A stretch of 36,409 nt of DNA from Abditibacteriota bacterium (GTDB lineage: Bacteria; Armatimonadota; UBA5829), in assembly GCA_017445025.1 (NCBI GenBank), contig JAFSVJ010000018.1:1-36409 (forward strand), read 5' to 3'. Shown here piece after piece: positions 32,281 through 36,409 of this stretch. A program made the position numbers and the translations under genes. Positions within the stretch are counted from its first letter, which is position 1; each line of letters begins with the position of its first letter. The notes below the pieces were generated by a model that saw nothing but the letters and a program-made list of their open reading frames with translations, did no database searches and had not been told where the DNA came from.

Positions 32281-35200
32281 ATGGAGAGAGAATTTGTGCA
32301 TTTGCATGTTCATACAGAGTATTCCATGTTGGACGGTATGAGCAGGCTTAAAGATTTAGCTAAAAAGTGTAAAGAATTAGGCATGCCGGGAATGGCCATT
32401 ACGGACCACGGCACCATGTATGCGGATCTGCAGTTTAGTGAGATATTTAGGAAAGAGGGGTTAAAACCTATCTTAGGTTGCGAAGTCTATGTTGCCCCTC
32501 GAAGTCGTTTCCAAAAAGATAAAATTGATAAAGATTATTTTCACCTTATCCTTCTTGCCAAAAACTTAAAAGGTTATCAAAACCTTGTTAAAATTGTGTC
32601 AAAGGGGTGCACGGAAGGTTTTTATTACAAACCTCGTGTAGACAAAGAACTCCTCCGTCAATACAGGGAAGGGCTTATTGCCACCACTGCCTGTATAGGT
32701 GGGGAGGTGCCTCATTATGTCCTTCTAAATAACCCGGACAAGGCGGAAAAAGTCCTTCTGGAATACTTGGACATTTTCGGGAAAGAGGACTTTTATTTAG
32801 AGTTTCAACGTCACACTAACAAAGCCGGTGAAGGAAGGGATACTGAGGTTGTTCAATGTGAAGAGAAGGTGAACAAATTCCTTTTTGAAATGGCTCAAAA
32901 GCACAACCTCAAAGGGATTTGCACCAACGACTCTCACTACACAGAAAAGAAGGATGCCAAAGCTCACGATATGTTGCTCTGTATTCAAACCGGCAGATTG
33001 GTCAGCGAAGAAAACAGAATGAAGTTTGATACAGAAGAGTTTTATGTAAAGAGCGGAGAGGAAATGGCTGACCTGTTCCCGGACCACCCGGAGCTTTTGG
33101 ACAACACCCTTGAAATAATGAATAAGTGTGATGTTCAGTTTAACTTCTCCCAAAATGCTCTTGCGGATCCCGGTGTCCCCAAAGGTGTGGACCCCAAGGA
33201 CTACATGAGAGATGAGGCTATGAAAGGTCTTCTCAAAAGGATGGGGATAGACAAACTCACCCCCGAATACCAAGAGAGGTTTGATTACGAAGTGGAAACC
33301 ATAAACAAAATGGGATTTCCCCTATACCTTCTCATTGTTCGTGACTTTACCGACTACGCACGTAAAAAAGGTTGGTGTGTGGGTGTTCGTGGCTCTGCCG
33401 CATCTTCTCTTGTGGGCTATGGTTTGGGAATAAGTGATGTGGACCCCATTGAATACGGTTTGACTTTTGAAAGATTTTTAAATCCTTTCAGACATGAAAT
33501 GCCGGATGTGGACCTTGATATTGAGGATGACAAGAGAGGGGAGCTTATCCAATATGTGACAGACAAATACGGGAAGGACTGCGTCTCCCAGATAGCCACT
33601 TTTAACCAGATGAAGGCAAAAATGGCCATAACAGACTGCGGACGTGTTTTGGACTATCCCATCTCCGAAGTTCGAGCCATATCAAAGCTTCTTGAAAACG
33701 GGCCTAAGGTGACCTTAAAAGGTTCTCTTGAAACCAATAAAGAGTTTAAAGAAAAATATGACACGGATCCGGAAGCCAAAAGGCTCATAGACGCAGCTAT
33801 GGAATTAGAGGGAATTACCAGAAACCAAGGAGTTCACGCCGCAGGTATTCTCATATCTCAAAACCCTCTTGACGATGTGGCTCCCTTTGCTCTCTCCAAT
33901 TCCGGTGAAAATGTCCTTCAGCTTGAAAAGCCGGATATAGAAAAAACCGGCCTTCTCAAAATGGACTTTTTGGGCCTGGCCAACTTGACCATTTTGGCAA
34001 AATCCATTGAATATGTTAAGAGAACAAGAGGAATAACCATAGACAGGTTTAAAATACCTCTTGATGACAAAAAAACCTTTGATCTTTTGGCTCGTGGAGA
34101 TACCAACGGAGTTTTCCAACTTGAAGGGGACGGTATGACCAAGTATGTTATGGAACTGCGTCCTTCCTCAGTCAGAGAACTTGCCGCCATGGTGGCTCTC
34201 TACCGTCCCGGTCCCATTGATCAGATCCCTGTCTTTATTGACTGCAAACACGGAAAGAAACCCATAGAATACGATCATCCCTTATTGGAAGATTTGTTAA
34301 AAGAAACCTACGGAGTTATTTGTTATCAGGAACAGGTTCTCAAAATTGTGCAAATTATAGGTGGCTTTAACTTAGGTGAAGCGGATATCCTTCGTAAAGC
34401 TATGTCCAAAAAGAAACTTGACATCATTAACGAAAACAGAGTTAAATATCTTGAAGGGGCAAAAGCTAAAGGTATTGACCTTAAAGTTGCGGAAACCATT
34501 TATGATAAAATAGTGCCTTTCTCAGGTTATGCCTTCAACAAAGCTCACGCCGTATGCTATGCCTTTGTTGCCTACCAAACAGCATACATGAAAGCCAATT
34601 ATCCCGTTGAATATTACACAGCTCTCCTGTCTGCCAACAAAGACGAAAAAAATAAAATGGCTCTCTATCTCAACGAGATTAAAAAGAAAAAGATTCTCGT
34701 TCTGCCTCCGAGTATCAACAAATCCGAATTTGATTTCACCATTGAAGACGGAGATAAAATCAGGTTTGGTATAGGTGCCATCGCAGGTGTAGGTCAAGCT
34801 GTGACGGATACAATTATTGAAGAAAGAGAAAAGTCCGGTCCATTTAAGGATTTGGAAGATTTTGTTAAGAGAATGGGTTCAAGCATTAACAAAATCGCAT
34901 ACGAAGCTCTTATAAAAGTAGGTGCTTTTGACGATTTTGAAAAGAACAGAAAAATGCTCCTTGAGGCTCTTCCCGATCTCCAAAGTTTCGTATCAAAAGA
35001 AGCTGAAAAAGAAGAAATAGGAATAATGGACCTCTTCGGTGACGACGAAGGAATGAAAAACACCTTTAATTTTGATAAGTATTCCTCAGTCCGTGACTTT
35101 ACCAAAGATGAAATATTGGAGTTTGAAAAGAACCTAACGGGAATTTACTTTTCCGGTCACCCTCTTGACAAGGTTGAAAAAATCCTCAGCAACAGAACCA

Positions 35201-35733
35201 ATTCCAATGTGATTAAAATTAAAGGTGCGGAAAATGGGGATAATGTAAAAGTCGGTGGAATCGTTACAGCAGTGAAAGTCCGAGAGAGCAAGAAAGGTGA
35301 TAAATTTGCCAATATTAATATGGAAGACCTGTTCGGAGATTTGAAAATAACATTTTTCCCAAAGGACTTTGCCAAATGTCAAGAACTTCTTGAAATAGGT
35401 AAAATCCTAATTGTCAGCGCTCGTGTAAATAAACAGGACGAAGAAAGCGATCCGGAACTTTTCGGAACGGAAGCTGAAGAAATTAATGTTTATACCAAAA
35501 GCAATGTGAGATGTATGAATATAAATGTGACCCCAAAGTCAAACATTAATTTCCAAAATTTTAAAATGGTTTGCGATGCAAATAAGGGTGATGACAGTAT
35601 AGTTCTGCTCCTCAAATCCAAAGCTCACATTCAAAAAGTGTCTCTGAAAGAAAAAGTGGACCTTGACAATCCGGAATTCATCGCCGATATAACAAAAATA
35701 GTGGGTCGCAGAAATTTGGAGATAGTCGGGTAA
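32281..35733 (+). CDS. dnaE: DNA polymerase III alpha subunit
   Basis: 1150 residues from the ATG at 32281 with AAGGG five bases upstream; a GTG at 32275 would overlap that site. It is the replicative DnaE-type polymerase. The N-terminal PHP domain starts 'FVHLHVHTEYSMLDGMSRL', with 'ITDHGTMYA' following. The palm shows 'GVRGSAASSLVGYGLGISD' and the catalytic aspartates in 'MPDVDLDIEDDKRGE'. 'ALYRPGPIDQIPVFI' and 'GYAFNKAHAVCYAFVAYQTA' are family signatures. The C-terminal third has a helix-hairpin-helix region and an OB fold ('VKVGGIVTAVKVRESKKGD'). The size fits DnaE1 rather than the damage-type DnaE2. It seems transcribed from the LRR cluster side or from a promoter I cannot see. Confidence 0.96.
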   Translation: MEREFVHLHVHTEYSMLDGMSRLKDLAKKCKELGMPGMAITDHGTMYADLQFSEIFRKEGLKPILGCEVYVAPRSRFQKDKIDKDYFHLILLAKNLKGYQNLVKIVSKGCTEGFYYKPRVDKELLRQYREGLIATTACIGGEVPHYVLLNNPDKAEKVLLEYLDIFGKEDFYLEFQRHTNKAGEGRDTEVVQCEEKVNKFLFEMAQKHNLKGICTNDSHYTEKKDAKAHDMLLCIQTGRLVSEENRMKFDTEEFYVKSGEEMADLFPDHPELLDNTLEIMNKCDVQFNFSQNALADPGVPKGVDPKDYMRDEAMKGLLKRMGIDKLTPEYQERFDYEVETINKMGFPLYLLIVRDFTDYARKKGWCVGVRGSAASSLVGYGLGISDVDPIEYGLTFERFLNPFRHEMPDVDLDIEDDKRGELIQYVTDKYGKDCVSQIATFNQMKAKMAITDCGRVLDYPISEVRAISKLLENGPKVTLKGSLETNKEFKEKYDTDPEAKRLIDAAMELEGITRNQGVHAAGILISQNPLDDVAPFALSNSGENVLQLEKPDIEKTGLLKMDFLGLANLTILAKSIEYVKRTRGITIDRFKIPLDDKKTFDLLARGDTNGVFQLEGDGMTKYVMELRPSSVRELAAMVALYRPGPIDQIPVFIDCKHGKKPIEYDHPLLEDLLKETYGVICYQEQVLKIVQIIGGFNLGEADILRKAMSKKKLDIINENRVKYLEGAKAKGIDLKVAETIYDKIVPFSGYAFNKAHAVCYAFVAYQTAYMKANYPVEYYTALLSANKDEKNKMALYLNEIKKKKILVLPPSINKSEFDFTIEDGDKIRFGIGAIAGVGQAVTDTIIEEREKSGPFKDLEDFVKRMGSSINKIAYEALIKVGAFDDFEKNRKMLLEALPDLQSFVSKEAEKEEIGIMDLFGDDEGMKNTFNFDKYSSVRDFTKDEILEFEKNLTGIYFSGHPLDKVEKILSNRTNSNVIKIKGAENGDNVKVGGIVTAVKVRESKKGDKFANINMEDLFGDLKITFFPKDFAKCQELLEIGKILIVSARVNKQDEESDPELFGTEAEEINVYTKSNVRCMNINVTPKSNINFQNFKMVCDANKGDDSIVLLLKSKAHIQKVSLKEKVDLDNPEFIADITKIVGRRNLEIVG

Positions 35734-35744
35734 AAATACCCCCC

Positions 35745-35774
35745 TTGACAAATATATATAAAATGTGGTATAAT
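35745..35774 (+). promoter_or_regulatory. Promoter of tRNA-fMet
   Basis: A perfect TTGACA (35745-35750) and a perfect TATAAT (35769-35774) with 18 bp between; transcription should start about eight bases before the tRNA. Confidence 0.88.
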
Positions 35775-35788
35775 ATATATGTCACTGT

Positions 35789-35863
<75 letters not shown>

Positions 35864-35875
35864 TCGTAAAGTAAT

Positions 35876-35904
35876 ACAGGTCTAAGCTTTAGGCCTGTTT
35901 TTTG
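35876..35904 (+). terminator. Terminator after tRNA-fMet
   Basis: ACAGGTCTAA-GCT-TTAGGCCTGT (one G-T pair) followed by TTTTTTG. Confidence 0.85.
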
Positions 35905-35920
35905 TTTTTTCCGGGTTTTT

Positions 35921-36190
35921 TTGTTGATTAAAATTCCAAATCCCTCGAAAATATCTATTTTTTTGCTTAACAAAATAACTTTTGACTTATCTCCTTGACA
36001 TTCCTTCGTCTTGAAACAATTTTTAATGGCGACTGCCTTAAAAAGTGTTCCAATACTCATTCCAAATCCCAAAAAGTTTTGCAAGCTCAACTTTTCGGGA
36101 ACCCTTGGAATTTCATTACAGTCGAAGACGTCAATGCGTTATTTCTTGCAAAAAAATGATCTTTTCGGTCCTTTGTAATTTTAATCAAAA
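35921..36190 (-). mobile_element. Structured inverted-repeat element, copy D, downstream of tRNA-fMet
   Basis: The orientation is opposite to copies A-C on the sequence but the same relative to the adjacent tRNA. The core (35957-36157) is closed by ATTTTTTTGC/GCAAAAAAAT, and the outer arms GATTAAAATTCC/GATTAAAATTAC are inverted. Second-stem pairing is GTTATTTC/GAAATAAC with one wobble. The core is 201 bp because a CCAAATCCC-family hairpin (about 36059-36111) sits inside it; without that it is about 150 bp, as in the other copies. Confidence 0.8.
36062..36108 (+). repeat. REP-like hairpin nested inside element copy D
   Basis: CCAAATCCC, AAAAAGTTTTGC, AAGCTCAACTTTTCGGG, AACCCTTGG: the same hairpin as at 5535 and 25990, complete with the outer CCAA/TTGG arm. 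Copies A, B and C have no hairpin at this place. Confidence 0.8.
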
Positions 36191-36195
36191 CCCTT

Positions 36196-36228
36196 GGTCA
36201 CAGGTTCGATCCCTGTCCCCGCTCCCAT
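36196..36228 (+). pseudogene. Duplicated 3' part of tRNA-fMet
   Basis: Identical to the tRNA-fMet from the variable loop (GGTCACAGG) through the T-arm to CCA and one base beyond. It lies right after copy D, as the second attachment-like border would. It has no 5' half and cannot make a tRNA. Confidence 0.9.
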
Positions 36229-36242
36229 TTGAGATTTTATTA

Positions 36243-36269
36243 GTGAAGTTTTAACGGCTTCACTTTTTT
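36243..36269 (+). terminator. Hairpin after the tRNA-fMet fragment
   Basis: GTGAAG/CTTCAC stem with a nine-base loop followed by TTTTTTA; it takes the same position relative to the tRNA end as the terminator at 35876. Confidence 0.6.
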
Positions 36270-36280
36270 ATTTGCTCCGG

Positions 36281-36409
36281 GTTTTTTGTTGATTAAAATC
36301 CCAAATCCCTCGAAAATATCTATTTTTTTGCTTAACAAAATAACTTTTGACTTATCTCCTTGACATTCCTTCGTCTTGAAACAATTTTTAATGGCGACTG
36401 CCTTAAAAA
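36281..36409 (-). mobile_element. Structured inverted-repeat element, copy E (cut by window end)
   Basis: From GATTAAAAT (36291) to the end it matches copy D with a single visible difference in about 119 bases (CCC for TCC near the start). The terminal stem half ATTTTTTTGC is at 36322-36331. The near identity points to a recent tandem duplication of a unit of about 360 bp that includes the tRNA fragment. Confidence 0.85.

Noticed and set aside
36045..36254. Short plus-strand open frame across copy D and the tRNA fragment
   Set aside because: It crosses a hairpin, the element end and a tRNA fragment; no ribosome site or protein-like composition.

Overview
This window reads as about 36 kb of chromosome from a low-GC, diderm (Gram-negative-type) bacterium. 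The diderm call rests on an arabinose-5-phosphate isomerase/KDO-8-P phosphatase pair (Kdo for LPS), a porin-like beta-barrel ending in Phe, an Hfq protein and a PilT retraction ATPase. Signal peptides, BspA-type leucine-rich repeats and abundant palindromic intergenic repeats would suit an uncultured, host-associated lineage. I cannot place the phylum from sequence alone; an Armatimonadota/Abditibacteriota-like or similarly deep-branching gut lineage is only a guess.

Layout. 1-5.4 kb: an outer-membrane barrel with its own strong promoter, a membrane-anchored LolA-like plus thioredoxin-fold fusion coupled to argD, and a secreted protein of unknown function. 5.7-9.8 kb: ribF, an inositol-phosphatase family gene, a polytopic membrane protein and a HIT protein packed with overlapping stops and starts, then a secreted protein. 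9.9-13.0 kb: a D-lyxose-isomerase-type cupin, a Gly/Met-rich lipoprotein, a double-ACT regulator and a URO-D family protein. 13.5-19.7 kb: a compact, mostly overlapping series kdsD, kdsC, a metallophosphoesterase, a membrane protein, pilT, miaA, hfq and dapF. 19.8-21.7 kb: a type II restriction-modification pair (CcrM/HinfI-like methylase plus PD-(D/E)XK nuclease) of clearly higher AT content. 21.7-25.8 kb: manA, an unknown protein, and a tandem set of metallo-beta-lactamase-fold genes, one of them destroyed. 26.5-27.2 kb: a tRNA-Gln locus with an intact gene and a broken copy. 27.5-32.3 kb: four tandem BspA-like LRR genes. 32.3-35.7 kb: dnaE. 35.8 kb to the end: initiator tRNA-fMet followed by a tandem repeat array.

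The most unusual feature is a small, gene-less, inverted-repeat element present at least five times: inside a metallo-beta-lactamase paralogue (about 24.68 kb), twice in the tRNA-Gln locus (26.56 and 26.85 kb), and twice in tandem downstream of tRNA-fMet (35.92 kb and the window end). Each complete copy has a core of about 150 bp closed by a 9-10 bp terminal stem. The stem sequence differs between copies, yet pairing is kept perfectly in all four. At the tRNA genes it lies in a fixed orientation relative to the tRNA and is bordered by duplicated tRNA 3'-part sequence (17 bp for Gln, about 32 bp for fMet). It has no coding capacity, so it looks like a non-autonomous, fold-dependent mobile element that uses tRNA genes as sites. 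A second layer of smaller hairpin modules is mixed and matched between genes. One copy sits in frame inside the metallophosphoesterase gene, and one is nested inside the mobile element itself.
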